Made by a program: the position numbers and the translations under genes. A stretch of DNA of 64,000 nucleotides from Kribbella monticola (GTDB taxonomy: Bacteria; Actinomycetota; Actinomycetes; Propionibacteriales; Kribbellaceae): positions 540,390-604,389 of the forward strand of contig NZ_QFXK01000035.1 in NCBI RefSeq assembly GCF_003261635.1, read 5' to 3'. Under the pieces are notes generated by a model. It searched no databases, was not told the origin of the DNA, and worked only from the letters and a program-made list of their open reading frames with translations. Of this stretch, positions 1-8,479 are shown piece after piece (positions within the stretch are counted from its first letter, which is position 1; every line of letters starts with the position of its first letter).

Positions 1-9
1 TTTGGTTGC

Positions 10-1209
10 TCAGCTCAACGACATCCGGGGTTCGCCGTTGAGGAGGCCGGGACCGGCGATAGTGCAGGTGCCCGCGTGGTTGAGTGTGTAGGACTGCCGG
101 ATACAGGAGCGCAGCGCGAGTTGGGCCCAGTAGTTGGGGTGCAGGGACTCCTGGATGAAGTAGTCCGAGCCGATCGTGGTGACCGTGCGGATCTGGTTGA
201 TCCACTCGGTCCTGTCGACGGCGGCCGGCTGGGTCCACGACGACAAGCCGGTCTCCTCGTAAAGCCCGACGCCGGACTCGCAGAGGCGGCGGCCGTTGAA
301 GGCCGACTGAAGTTCGAGGATCCGGGTGTTCGACAGGCCGGATTGGCCGACCGCTGCGCGGACGGTGTTGTTGATGGTCGCCAAGGCGGTGCTGTTGGCC
401 CAATCTGCGTCGGCGTTCCAGAAGCCGCAGCCGCCGGTGTTCTGTCGGCCATAGCCGCTTTCGCCGTACCGGAAGCCGCTGCCGGCCGGGATCGGTGACG
501 GGTAGGTCTGCACCTGCAGGGTCCACGCGTTGTCGGCGTACCCGGCGTTGCGCATCGCCGTCCGGAGGTTCTGGAACGAGGTGGCGATCCGGGCCCGTAC
601 TGCGGTGATGTTGGCGGTCGTGAAGTTCGCGACCACCGACGAGTCGTCCTTGCAGTAGTCCTTGAACCAGGTCGGCGAGGTGAGGAAGTCGGTCACGCAG
701 GACGTCACGATCGAGGCGAAGTTGAAGTCGTTGCCGCCGATCGAGACGACCACCAGTTTCACGTTGTGGGTGGCGGCGAACTGCTGCAGCAGTTTCGCCT
801 GGCCGAGGTGGCCGTTGCCGTCGTCGTAGAAGTCCAGGCCGGGCTTGAAGTCGTCACCGGTGGTGGTGCCGGTGCTCGCGCCGGAGCAGGCGAGGTTCAT
901 CCCGCCGACGCCGCCGCCGATGTACGCCTCGGCGGACCGGCTGCGATGGCATTTGGGGATCGTCTCGCCGGTACCGGCGGCGTTGTCGTGGTAGGCGTGC
1001 GCGCCGAGCGCGTCGGCCGGCGTCTCCGAGTTGTTCGAGCTACCGGCCCAGCGGCCGGCCTCGCCCGAGATGTAGGAGTCGCCGACCGACACGACGTACG
1101 GCGTACCGGCGCCTGGGCCGTCGGCGTGGGCGGTGGACGTGCTGACAACCAGGGCGGCGGCTGTCAGCAGGAATGCACTGGCGACGGACGAACTGCGATG
1201 GATCTTCAC
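10..1209 (-). CDS. Secreted SGNH/GDSL-family esterase or lipase
   Basis: The 399-residue product has a signal peptide (charged start, hydrophobic stretch about 11-23, cleavage probably after the Ala-His-Ala near 27-29). The mature part shows the SGNH blocks: GDSY near 43-46 with the nucleophile Ser45, a later IGGND (block III Asn), and SLHP near the C-terminus supplying the catalytic His. Several Cys residues suggest disulfides, as in extracellular Streptomyces SGNH lipases. The start is GTG, with GAGG about 8 nt upstream. It probably hydrolyses ester bonds of lipids or acetylated polymers outside the cell; the substrate cannot be read from sequence. It diverges from the nucleotidyltransferase pair across a 185-bp gap. 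Confidence 0.85.
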   Translation of the reverse strand: MKIHRSSSVASAFLLTAAALVVSTSTAHADGPGAGTPYVVSVGDSYISGEAGRWAGSSNNSETPADALGAHAYHDNAAGTGETIPKCHRSRSAEAYIGGGVGGMNLACSGASTGTTTGDDFKPGLDFYDDGNGHLGQAKLLQQFAATHNVKLVVVSIGGNDFNFASIVTSCVTDFLTSPTWFKDYCKDDSSVVANFTTANITAVRARIATSFQNLRTAMRNAGYADNAWTLQVQTYPSPIPAGSGFRYGESGYGRQNTGGCGFWNADADWANSTALATINNTVRAAVGQSGLSNTRILELQSAFNGRRLCESGVGLYEETGLSSWTQPAAVDRTEWINQIRTVTTIGSDYFIQESLHPNYWAQLALRSCIRQSYTLNHAGTCTIAGPGLLNGEPRMSLS

Positions 1210-1321
1210 CGGTTGGCCTCATCTCGGACGAAGGGGCGGACGGCGGCCGTCGGACCCCGTGACCGGCCACCTGGCTCGGGAATCTACTCCCGGGTAACGC
1301 CTTCGGATAGACCGAGAGTGC

Positions 1322-1353
1322 TGGCATGTTCTCGCACTGTCACGATCATGCCA
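1322..1353. promoter_or_regulatory. Inverted repeat in the divergent intergenic region
   Basis: TGGCATG (1322-1328) and CATGCCA (1347-1353) are perfect 7-bp arms separated by 18 nt, between the divergent esterase and nucleotidyltransferase genes. The position suits an operator for either gene. No regulator is identifiable nearby. Confidence 0.3.
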
Positions 1354-1394
1354 ATCCGCTGCGGCCCGGACCCGCGATGCGAGAGCATGGCGGC

Positions 1395-2312
1395 ATGTCG
1401 GTGGAGGGTCCGCAGTTGCCGGTCGGCACACAGGTCGTACTGCGGGTCGCCCGGCCTGACTCGGACGGCGGCACCGCCCAGCGTGGCGCGACCGGCCGGG
1501 TCAGTGGGGTCACCCCGGACGGCCGCTACCTGGTGCACCTCGTCGACGGACGCGACGCCACCGCCGGTCGCGACCAGCTCAGCCTGCGTACGGCGTACCA
1601 GGACGAGGCGGTCGCCGTGGCGCAGGTGGACGGCGACGAACTGGTGCGGGACCACACGGTGTACGCCGCGGTGGTCGGCTCGCGTGCGTTCGGGCTCGCC
1701 ACGGATTCGTCCGACACCGATACGCGCGGCGTGTACGTCGCACCGACCGCGGCGTTCTGGTCGCTCGCGAAGCCGCCGATGCATGTCGACGGGCCGGATC
1801 CCGAATGGTTCTCGTGGGAGGTTGAGCGGTTCTGCGAGCTTGCCCTGAAGGCGAATCCGAACCTGCTCGAGGTGCTGCACTCACCGCTGGTGGTCCGGCA
1901 GACACCGCTGGGCGAGGAGCTGGTGGAGCTGCGACAGGCGTTCCTTTCGCAGCTCGCGTACCAGACGTACTCCGGGTATGTGCTGAGCCAGTTCAAGAAA
2001 CTCGAGGCGGACTTCCGGCGCGACGGCGCGCCGAAGTGGAAGCACGTCATGCACCTGCTCAGATTGTTGCTGGCAGCCCGCACTCTGCTTGCTGAGGGCA
2101 AGTTGATTGTCGACGTCGGCGGAGATCGTGAACGTCTGCTGGCGATCAAGCGAGGCGAGTGCCGCTGGCCCGACGTGGAACGCTGGCGGCTGTCCCTGCA
2201 CGAGGAACTCGATCGCGCACTCGCGAAAACGGTGCTGCCGGCAACACCTGATGTCGGTAGGGTCGACGCCTGGCTCAGGTCGGTCCGGAAGAGGAGCATC
2301 GGTGACGCGTGA
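1395..2312 (+). CDS. Nucleotidyltransferase-superfamily protein (RlaP/PF10127-like), first of a tandem pair
   Basis: The product has 305 residues. An N-terminal part of about 65 residues looks like a small SH3-like beta domain. It is followed by a DNA polymerase beta-type nucleotidyltransferase core: VVGSRAFGLATDSSDTDTRG around 93-112, with Gly95-Ser96 and the acidic pair Asp107/Asp109 as expected metal ligands. The helical C-terminal half matches the predicted-nucleotidyltransferase family that includes RlaP, which is linked to RNA repair. I chose ATG 1395 because the longer reading begins with low-quality sequence. The next gene starts before this one ends (GTG 2302), so the two are translationally coupled. 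The nucleotide and acceptor substrates are unknown. Confidence 0.75.
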   Translation: MSVEGPQLPVGTQVVLRVARPDSDGGTAQRGATGRVSGVTPDGRYLVHLVDGRDATAGRDQLSLRTAYQDEAVAVAQVDGDELVRDHTVYAAVVGSRAFGLATDSSDTDTRGVYVAPTAAFWSLAKPPMHVDGPDPEWFSWEVERFCELALKANPNLLEVLHSPLVVRQTPLGEELVELRQAFLSQLAYQTYSGYVLSQFKKLEADFRRDGAPKWKHVMHLLRLLLAARTLLAEGKLIVDVGGDRERLLAIKRGECRWPDVERWRLSLHEELDRALAKTVLPATPDVGRVDAWLRSVRKRSIGDA

Positions 2313-3063
2313 CATGCGAACGCTCGACTACGCCGAGCTCCGCGGCATCGTCGGCGACCAGCCGTACGACCTGCTCTTCGCCACTGTCTCCGGCGCCCAC
2401 CTCTACGGCTTCCCGTCGAAGGATTCCGATGTCGACCTGCGCGGCGTCCACGTACTTCCCGCCGCCGAGGTCCTCGGGCTGACCACAGGCCCGGAGACAC
2501 TCGACCGGACCTGGTTCCAGAACGACGCCGAGGTCGACCTCGTCACCCACGACCTGGCGAAGTTCCTCCGGCTGATGCTGCGCCGCAACGGCTACGTGCT
2601 GGAGCAGGTGCTCTCGCCCCTGGTCGTGATGACCAGCGCCGGGCATGAGGAACTGGTCGCGCTGGCGCCGGGATGCCTGACGAAGGGGCACGGGCATCAC
2701 TACCGGGGCTTCGGGAAGACGCAGTGGGCGTTGTTCGGCAAGACAGGCGAACTCAAGCCGCTGCTCTACACGTTCCGGGTGCTCCTGACCGGGATCCATC
2801 TGATGCGCACGGGCGAGGTGCAGGCGGATCTGCGGGAGTTGCTTGGCGACGGCCCGTCGTACCTGCCGGAACTGATGGCCGCCAAGGCGGAGATCGAGCA
2901 CGGTCCCGTGGCCGGGCCGTCCTTCGATGTGATCGAGCGCGATGTCGTGCGGTTGCAGGCAGTGCTCGACGCGGCCGAGTCCCAGTCGAAGTTGCCGGAC
3001 GAGCCCTCGGCGGCGCCGGCGTTGAACGAGCTGCTGATTCGTACCCGCCTCGCTGCGCGTTAG
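2302..3063 (+). CDS. Nucleotidyltransferase-superfamily protein (RlaP/PF10127-like), second of a tandem pair
   Basis: The product has 253 residues. The GTG start at 2302 is chosen because AGGAG lies 5 nt upstream inside the preceding gene; the two genes overlap by 11 bp. The core motif SGAHLYGFPSKDSDVDLRG sits near 30-48, with Ser30-Gly31 and Asp43/Asp45 as the nucleotidyltransferase signature. It is a shorter paralogue of the upstream protein without the N-terminal SH3-like part. Both proteins keep the acidic metal ligands, so both may be active, possibly as a heteromer. PF10127 membership is from recognition of the motif; the substrate is unknown. Confidence 0.72.
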   Translation: MTRDMRTLDYAELRGIVGDQPYDLLFATVSGAHLYGFPSKDSDVDLRGVHVLPAAEVLGLTTGPETLDRTWFQNDAEVDLVTHDLAKFLRLMLRRNGYVLEQVLSPLVVMTSAGHEELVALAPGCLTKGHGHHYRGFGKTQWALFGKTGELKPLLYTFRVLLTGIHLMRTGEVQADLRELLGDGPSYLPELMAAKAEIEHGPVAGPSFDVIERDVVRLQAVLDAAESQSKLPDEPSAAPALNELLIRTRLAAR

Positions 3064-3105
3064 TGCGCGCTCGCCTCTGGGCAGGCGCGGATGCGGGCTC
3101 TAGAG

Positions 3106-3158
3106 TATTTACTTAACCGCGTGAAGCTATTGACATCCCTGCCGGTAGGGTAAATAGT
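3106..3158 (+). promoter_or_regulatory. Candidate promoter and operator of the alpha-galactosidase operon
   Basis: TTGACA at 3130-3135 is a consensus -35. With a 17-nt spacer the -10 would be AATAGT at 3153-3158. A perfect 7-bp inverted repeat, TATTTAC (3106-3112) and GTAAATA (3150-3156), flanks the -35 and reaches the -10. This is a plausible site for a sugar-responsive repressor. No regulator gene lies next to the operon. Confidence 0.45.
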
Positions 3159-3197
3159 TCCGTCCTGAAATCAATCAGAAGGCAGAGTGAATCAACA

Positions 3198-5318
3198 GTG
3201 TCGAACATCAAGGTGCTGCAGCTGCGCTCGGCGGGCGTGAGTCTCGTGCTCGACTGCTCCGGTCCCGGTCTGCCGTCCGTGCTGCACTGGGGCGCGGATC
3301 TCGGTGAGCTCAGCGATGCTGCTCTGGTTGATCTCAGGCGTGGCGCGGGTGCGGTCCAGGTCGGCAACGGCCTCGACGACAACCAGCCGGTCGCGATCGT
3401 CCCGGAGTATTCCTCGGGCTGGTTCGGGCTGCCCGGGCTCAACGGTCACCGCGACGGCCAGGACTTCTCCGCGTCGTTCCAGCTCAGCGAAGTGGCCCAG
3501 GCCGGCGACACGGTCCAGGTCGCCGCGAGCGACGCGCAGGCTGGGCTCGGACTCGCGCTGGTGATCGAGCTGACCGACTCGGGGCTCGTCCGAACCAAGG
3601 CCGAACTGACGAACACGGGCGATTCGCCGTACACGGTGGACGGCCTGGTACTGGCCCTGCCGGTACCGACCGAGGCGACCGAGCTGCTCGACCTGACCGG
3701 CCGGCACATCGGTGAGCGGCACCCGCAGCGGAGCACGTTCACCCAGGGCCTGCACGTCCGCGACAACCGCCGCGGCCGCACCGGCGCCGACGCCACACTG
3801 CTCCTGTACGCCGGTACGCCCGGCTTCGACTTCGGCACCGGCGAGATCTGGGGCGTCCACACCGCCTGGAGCGGCAACCACCGCTCGTACGCCGAACGCG
3901 GGATGAGCGGGTTCGCCGTCATCGGCGGTGGCGAGCTGTTGCTTCCCGGCGAGGGCCGCCTCGAATCGGGCGGCAGCTACGCGACCCCGTGGATCTACGG
4001 CTCGTACGGAGTGGGCCTCGACCAGGTGTCGACCCGCTTCCACGAGTACCTGCGGGCCCGGCCGACGCACCCGTCGACCGCGCGGCCCGTCGTACTGAAC
4101 ACCTGGGAGGCCGTGTACTTCGACCTCGACCTGGACAAGCTGAAGTCGCTCGCGGACGCGGCGGCCGAGGTCGGCGCCGAGCGGTTCGTCCTCGACGACG
4201 GCTGGTTCCGCGGCCGCCGCGACGACCATGCCGGGCTGGGCGACTGGTACGTCGACGAGGGGATCTGGCCGAAGGGGCTGCACCCGCTGGTCGACCACGT
4301 CACCGGGCTCGGCCTGCAGTTCGGTCTCTGGGTGGAACCGGAGATGGTGAACCCCGACTCCGACCTGGCCCGCGAGCACCCCGAATGGATCCTTGCCGCC
4401 GGCAACCGGATGCCGCCGACCGCGCGGCACCAGCAGGGACTGAACCTCGGCATTCAGGGCGCCTACGACTACCTGCTCGAGCGGCTCGACAGCCTGCTGA
4501 ACGAGTACGACATCAGCTACCTGAAGTGGGACCACAACCGCGATTTCGTTGACGGCGGCAACCAGTTGACCGGGACGGCCGGCATCCACGAGCAGACGCT
4601 CGCGGTGTACCGGTTGCTCGACGAGCTGAAGCGGCGGCACCCGGGTCTGGAGATCGAGTCCTGCTCGTCCGGCGGTGCGCGCGTCGACCTCGCCATCCTG
4701 GAACGGACCGACCGGGTCTGGGGCAGTGACAGCAACGACGCCCTGGAGCGGCAGAAGATCCAGCGGTACACGCAGTTGCTGCTGCCGCCGGAGCTGATCG
4801 GCTGCCACGTCGGCCCGCCGAAGGCACACACCACCGGCCGGACCCAGAGTCTCGCGTTCCGCGCTGCCACCGCGATCTTCGGACACTTCGGAATCGAGTG
4901 GGACATCAGCACGGCGTCGGCCGGGGAGCGCGCGGAACTGGCGGGCTGGGTCGCGCTGCACAAGGAACTCCGGCCGCTGCTGCACACCGGCCGCGTGGTC
5001 CGTGCCGATCGTGGCTCGGACGACTTCCTGCTGCACGGGGTGGTCGCGCAGGACGGGTCGCGCGCGGTGTACTCCGCCGTACAGCTGGCTCAGTCGATCA
5101 CTTCCGAGGTGGGCCGGGTGCGGTTGCCGGGGCTGGCCAAGGACCGGGTCTACCGGGTCGGGAAGCTGGCCACGCCTGGTGCGGAGCCGCGAAACAGTGC
5201 GCCTTGGTGGACCGACGGCGTGGAGCTGAACGGCGCCGCGCTCGCGGCCGTCGGCGTACAGATACCGGCCCAGTGGCCGGAAAGCGCGGTACTGCTGGAA
5301 GTTCTGGCCATCGACTAG
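3198..5318 (+). CDS. Alpha-galactosidase, GH36 family, cytoplasmic
   Basis: The 706-residue length is usual for GH36. There is no signal peptide, so it acts on imported alpha-galactosides such as raffinose-type sugars or melibiose. An N-terminal beta-sandwich is followed by the (beta/alpha)8 barrel: LDDGWF with RDDHAGLGDW around 331-350, LKWDHNR carrying the nucleophile Asp445, SCSSGG, and WGSDSND carrying the acid/base Asp511. The GTG start has only a weak, distant ribosome binding site (AGAAGG about 15 nt upstream). It leads an operon with two permease genes and a binding protein, separated from the first permease by 13 nt. GH36 also contains transferases, but the full catalytic set favours a hydrolase. 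Confidence 0.93.
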   Translation: MSNIKVLQLRSAGVSLVLDCSGPGLPSVLHWGADLGELSDAALVDLRRGAGAVQVGNGLDDNQPVAIVPEYSSGWFGLPGLNGHRDGQDFSASFQLSEVAQAGDTVQVAASDAQAGLGLALVIELTDSGLVRTKAELTNTGDSPYTVDGLVLALPVPTEATELLDLTGRHIGERHPQRSTFTQGLHVRDNRRGRTGADATLLLYAGTPGFDFGTGEIWGVHTAWSGNHRSYAERGMSGFAVIGGGELLLPGEGRLESGGSYATPWIYGSYGVGLDQVSTRFHEYLRARPTHPSTARPVVLNTWEAVYFDLDLDKLKSLADAAAEVGAERFVLDDGWFRGRRDDHAGLGDWYVDEGIWPKGLHPLVDHVTGLGLQFGLWVEPEMVNPDSDLAREHPEWILAAGNRMPPTARHQQGLNLGIQGAYDYLLERLDSLLNEYDISYLKWDHNRDFVDGGNQLTGTAGIHEQTLAVYRLLDELKRRHPGLEIESCSSGGARVDLAILERTDRVWGSDSNDALERQKIQRYTQLLLPPELIGCHVGPPKAHTTGRTQSLAFRAATAIFGHFGIEWDISTASAGERAELAGWVALHKELRPLLHTGRVVRADRGSDDFLLHGVVAQDGSRAVYSAVQLAQSITSEVGRVRLPGLAKDRVYRVGKLATPGAEPRNSAPWWTDGVELNGAALAAVGVQIPAQWPESAVLLEVLAID

Positions 5319-5331
5319 AAGGAGATCGCCC

Positions 5332-6234
5332 GTGACCGTGACGACGAGTCCCCCTCGAAAACGACGAAGTCTCGGGGATCTGAAGGTCGCGATGATCTTC
5401 CTCGCTCCTGCCACGCTGGGATTCGTGGTGTTCTACATCTGGCCCACGCTCCGCGGCGCGTACCTGAGCTTCACCGAGTACAGCCTGCTGTCGGCGCCGA
5501 AGTTCACCGGGCTGGACAACTACGACCGGATGGTGCACGACAGCTTCTTCTGGAACGCGCTCGGAGTCACGGTCGAGTACGTGGTGATCAACATCGGCCT
5601 GCAGACCGTGCTCGCGGTCGGCATCGCGATGCTGATGTACCGGCTGACCAAGTCGATCACGGTCCGCGCGGTGGTGCTGTTGCCGTACCTGGTGGCCAAC
5701 GTCGTGGTCGCACTGGTCTGGTACTGGATGCTCGACTACCAGGTCGGCATCGTGAACCAGGCGCTGAGCTGGGTCGGGATCGACCCGGTCGCCTTCTTCG
5801 GCGACTCGCACTGGGCGATCCCGACCGTTGCCTTGATCAACGTCTGGCGGCACATGGGCTACACGGCGCTCCTGGTGTTCGCCGGCCTGCAGACCATTCC
5901 TTCCTATGTGTACGAGGCTGCCGAGGTGGACGGCTCGACCGAGCTGAAGACGTTCTGGCGGATCACCCTGCCGCTGCTGCGGCCCGTACTCGTGATGGTC
6001 CTGGTGGTCACCATGATCGGGTCGTTCCAGATCTTCGACACCGTCGCGGTGACCACCCAGGGCGGTCCGATCAACGCCACCCGGGTCATCTACTACTACA
6101 TCTACGAGCGAGCCTTCACCCGCTTCGACTTCGGCTACGCCTCGGCGATGGCGCTGGTGCTGTTCGCCATCCTCGCCCTCATCTCCCTGCTGCAACTGCG
6201 GTTGCTGCGGGCGAAGGAGAGTGATCTGGCATGA
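5332..6234 (+). CDS. Carbohydrate ABC importer permease, MalF type
   Basis: The 300-residue polytopic protein has about six membrane segments. The inner-membrane EAA loop reads YEAAEVDGSTELKTFWRITLP-like near 198-218, which docks the ATPase. It follows the alpha-galactosidase by 13 nt with AAGGAG just upstream, and overlaps the next permease by 4 bp (ATGA), indicating coupled expression. It probably forms a heterodimer with the downstream MalG-type protein to import alpha-galactosides. Confidence 0.92.
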   Translation: MTVTTSPPRKRRSLGDLKVAMIFLAPATLGFVVFYIWPTLRGAYLSFTEYSLLSAPKFTGLDNYDRMVHDSFFWNALGVTVEYVVINIGLQTVLAVGIAMLMYRLTKSITVRAVVLLPYLVANVVVALVWYWMLDYQVGIVNQALSWVGIDPVAFFGDSHWAIPTVALINVWRHMGYTALLVFAGLQTIPSYVYEAAEVDGSTELKTFWRITLPLLRPVLVMVLVVTMIGSFQIFDTVAVTTQGGPINATRVIYYYIYERAFTRFDFGYASAMALVLFAILALISLLQLRLLRAKESDLA

Positions 6235-7115
6235 GGCGCTCGGAGCTGAACCTGGGCCGCATCGTCGCCTGGGCGCTGTTGATCGTGCTGATGGTCCTGA
6301 CCCTGTTCCCCTTCTACTGGATGCTTCGTACTGCGTTCTCGGACAACACCCAGTTGCCCGGGCACCCTAGTTCGCTGCTCCCGGTGGAATCGACCCTCGG
6401 TGCTTTCAAGCGCGTCCTGGGTTTGTCGTCGGTCGCCGAGGCGCAGGCCCAGGGTGGGTCCGGTGCAGCGGTGAACTTCTGGCTCTACCTGCGCAACTCG
6501 CTGATCGTGTCGACCGTCACCACGGTCTGCCAGGTGTTCTTCAGCGCGATGGCGGCGTACGCGTTCGCCCGGTTGCGCTGGCCCGGCCGCGACAAGGTGT
6601 TCGCGCTGTTCCTGGCCGCCTTGATGGTGCCGCCGATCTTCACCACGTTGCCGAACTTCGCGCTGATCAAGAACCTCGGGCTGCTGAACAGCTTCGCCGG
6701 CATCATCCTGCCCGGTGCTTTCATGACCCCGTTCGCGATCTTCTTCCTGCGCCAGTTCTTCCTCGGCATCAACCGGGAACTGGAGGAGGCGGCGATGATC
6801 GACGGCGCCGGCCACCGGCGGATCTTCTTCGGCCTCATCATCCCGATGAGCGCCGCGCCGATCACCACGCTGGCGATCCTCACCTACATCAACTCGTGGA
6901 ACGACTACTTCTGGCCCTTGCTGGTCGGACAGCAGGAGAACGTCCGGGTGCTCACGGTCGCGCTCGGCGTCTTCCGGTCGCAGACGCCACAGGGTGGACC
7001 GGACTGGGCCGGGCTGATGGCGGCGACGCTGATCGCGGCACTGCCGATGATCATCTTGTTCGTCGCGTTCGCCCGCCGGATCACCAACTCCATCGGCTTC
7101 TCCGGGATCAAGTGA
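6231..7115 (+). CDS. Carbohydrate ABC importer permease, MalG type
   Basis: The 294-residue polytopic protein carries the EAA loop EEAAMIDGAGHRRIFFGLI, typical of the second permease of carbohydrate uptake family 1 transporters. An insertion of about 40 residues after the first membrane helix is rich in Ala and Gln. The start overlaps the preceding stop (ATGA). No ATPase gene follows; actinobacterial importers of this class often share one MsiK-type ATPase encoded elsewhere. Confidence 0.92.
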   Translation: MRRSELNLGRIVAWALLIVLMVLTLFPFYWMLRTAFSDNTQLPGHPSSLLPVESTLGAFKRVLGLSSVAEAQAQGGSGAAVNFWLYLRNSLIVSTVTTVCQVFFSAMAAYAFARLRWPGRDKVFALFLAALMVPPIFTTLPNFALIKNLGLLNSFAGIILPGAFMTPFAIFFLRQFFLGINRELEEAAMIDGAGHRRIFFGLIIPMSAAPITTLAILTYINSWNDYFWPLLVGQQENVRVLTVALGVFRSQTPQGGPDWAGLMAATLIAALPMIILFVAFARRITNSIGFSGIK

Positions 7116-7123
7116 GGCTTGCG

Positions 7124-8479
7124 ATGACTGTCTCGAGACGCACAGTGCTGAAGGCCGGAATCGCCGGGCTGGCCGCCTCGGCTGTTGCCGGCTGCAACAA
7201 CGGAGCGGCCGACCGTGGTGCCGGCGAGGTGATCTACTGGCTCTGGGATTCCGCCCAGCTGCCGATGTACACCGAGTGCGCGAAGGTGTTCCAGCAGCAG
7301 AACCCGCAGTACCGGGTCAGGATCGAGCAGTACGGCTGGAACGACTACTGGAACAAGCTCGTCACCGGCTTCATCTCCGGTACGGCGCCCGACGTGTTCA
7401 CCTCGCACTCGTCGCGGTACCCGCTGTTCGCGGACAAGGGCCAGGTGCTGCCGATCGACGACTTCGTCGCTGCCGACAAAGTCGATCTGAGCATCTACCA
7501 GAAAGGGCTGGCCGATCGCTGGGTCGGTGCCGACGGCAAGCGGTACGGCTTGCCGAAGGACTGGGACACCGAGGTCTACTTCTACAACAGCGCGCTCACC
7601 GACGCGGCCGGGATCTCCGCCGAGCAGCTGAACTCGATGACCTGGAACCCGTCCGACGGCGGCACCTTCGAGCAGATCGTCGCCCGCCTGACCGTGGACG
7701 CCAAGGGCCGCCGCGGCGACCAGCCCGGTTTCGACAAGAACAACGTCAAGGTCTACGGCCTGGGCTACAGCGACGCGGGCGGCGCCGACGGCCAGACCAG
7801 CTGGAGCTGGTACGCCGCGTCCAACGGCTGGGTGTACTCCGAGGGACAGCCGTGGGGCACCAAGTTCTTCTATGGCGACCCGAAGTTCACAGAGACGATC
7901 GGGTGGTGGCGCGGCCTGATCACCAAGGGGTACATGCCGACGTACGCGCAGGCCAAGTCCGGTGTTGACATCACCACCAGCTTCGGCGCGGGCAAGTACG
8001 GGCTGACGCCGAACGGCTCCTGGATGCTCGGCACGTACGCCGGTCTGAAGGGCGTGAAGACCAAGCTCGCCCGGCTCACCCAGGGCCCGAACGGCAAGCG
8101 CATGTCGATGATGAACGGGCTCGCGGACACCATCTGGGCTGGGACCACCCGCCGGGAAGCGTCCTGGGCCTGGGTGAAGTTCCTCGGCTCGCAGACCGCT
8201 CAAGACATCGTGGCCAAGGCAGGAGTCGTTTTCCCGGCAGTTACTGCCTCGATGCCGGCTGCCAAGGCGGCGTTCGCGAAGGCCGGCTGGGACGTCACGC
8301 CGTTCCTCGAACCGGTCGAGGCGGGCAACGTGTTCCCGTACCCGGCGAACCCGAACGCCGCCGACGTGGCCGCGGTGATGAGCCCGGCGATGGAGTCCGT
8401 GATGTCCTTCGCCTCCGACCCGTCGTCGCTGATCAAGGCCAACAACGACGTCAACAAGATCCTCGCGGCAAACGCCTAG
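7124..8479 (+). CDS. Sugar-binding lipoprotein of the alpha-galactoside ABC importer, Tat-exported
   Basis: The product has 451 residues. The start ATG 7124 has GAGG 6 nt upstream; the longer reading overlaps the permease and is not credible. The N-terminus SRRTVLKAG is a twin-arginine signal and AVAGC is a lipobox with Cys24 as the lipidated residue, so it is folded before export and anchored outside the membrane. The rest matches extracellular solute-binding protein family 1. It is the last gene of the alpha-galactosidase operon. Its stop codon shares the tetranucleotide CTAG with the stop of the convergent gene. Confidence 0.9.
   Translation: MTVSRRTVLKAGIAGLAASAVAGCNNGAADRGAGEVIYWLWDSAQLPMYTECAKVFQQQNPQYRVRIEQYGWNDYWNKLVTGFISGTAPDVFTSHSSRYPLFADKGQVLPIDDFVAADKVDLSIYQKGLADRWVGADGKRYGLPKDWDTEVYFYNSALTDAAGISAEQLNSMTWNPSDGGTFEQIVARLTVDAKGRRGDQPGFDKNNVKVYGLGYSDAGGADGQTSWSWYAASNGWVYSEGQPWGTKFFYGDPKFTETIGWWRGLITKGYMPTYAQAKSGVDITTSFGAGKYGLTPNGSWMLGTYAGLKGVKTKLARLTQGPNGKRMSMMNGLADTIWAGTTRREASWAWVKFLGSQTAQDIVAKAGVVFPAVTASMPAAKAAFAKAGWDVTPFLEPVEAGNVFPYPANPNAADVAAVMSPAMESVMSFASDPSSLIKANNDVNKILAANA

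Noticed and set aside
3192..5414. A 740-codon open frame opposite the alpha-galactosidase gene
   Set aside because: Antisense of a well-supported GH36 enzyme; composition is low complexity and no start signal or domain is visible.
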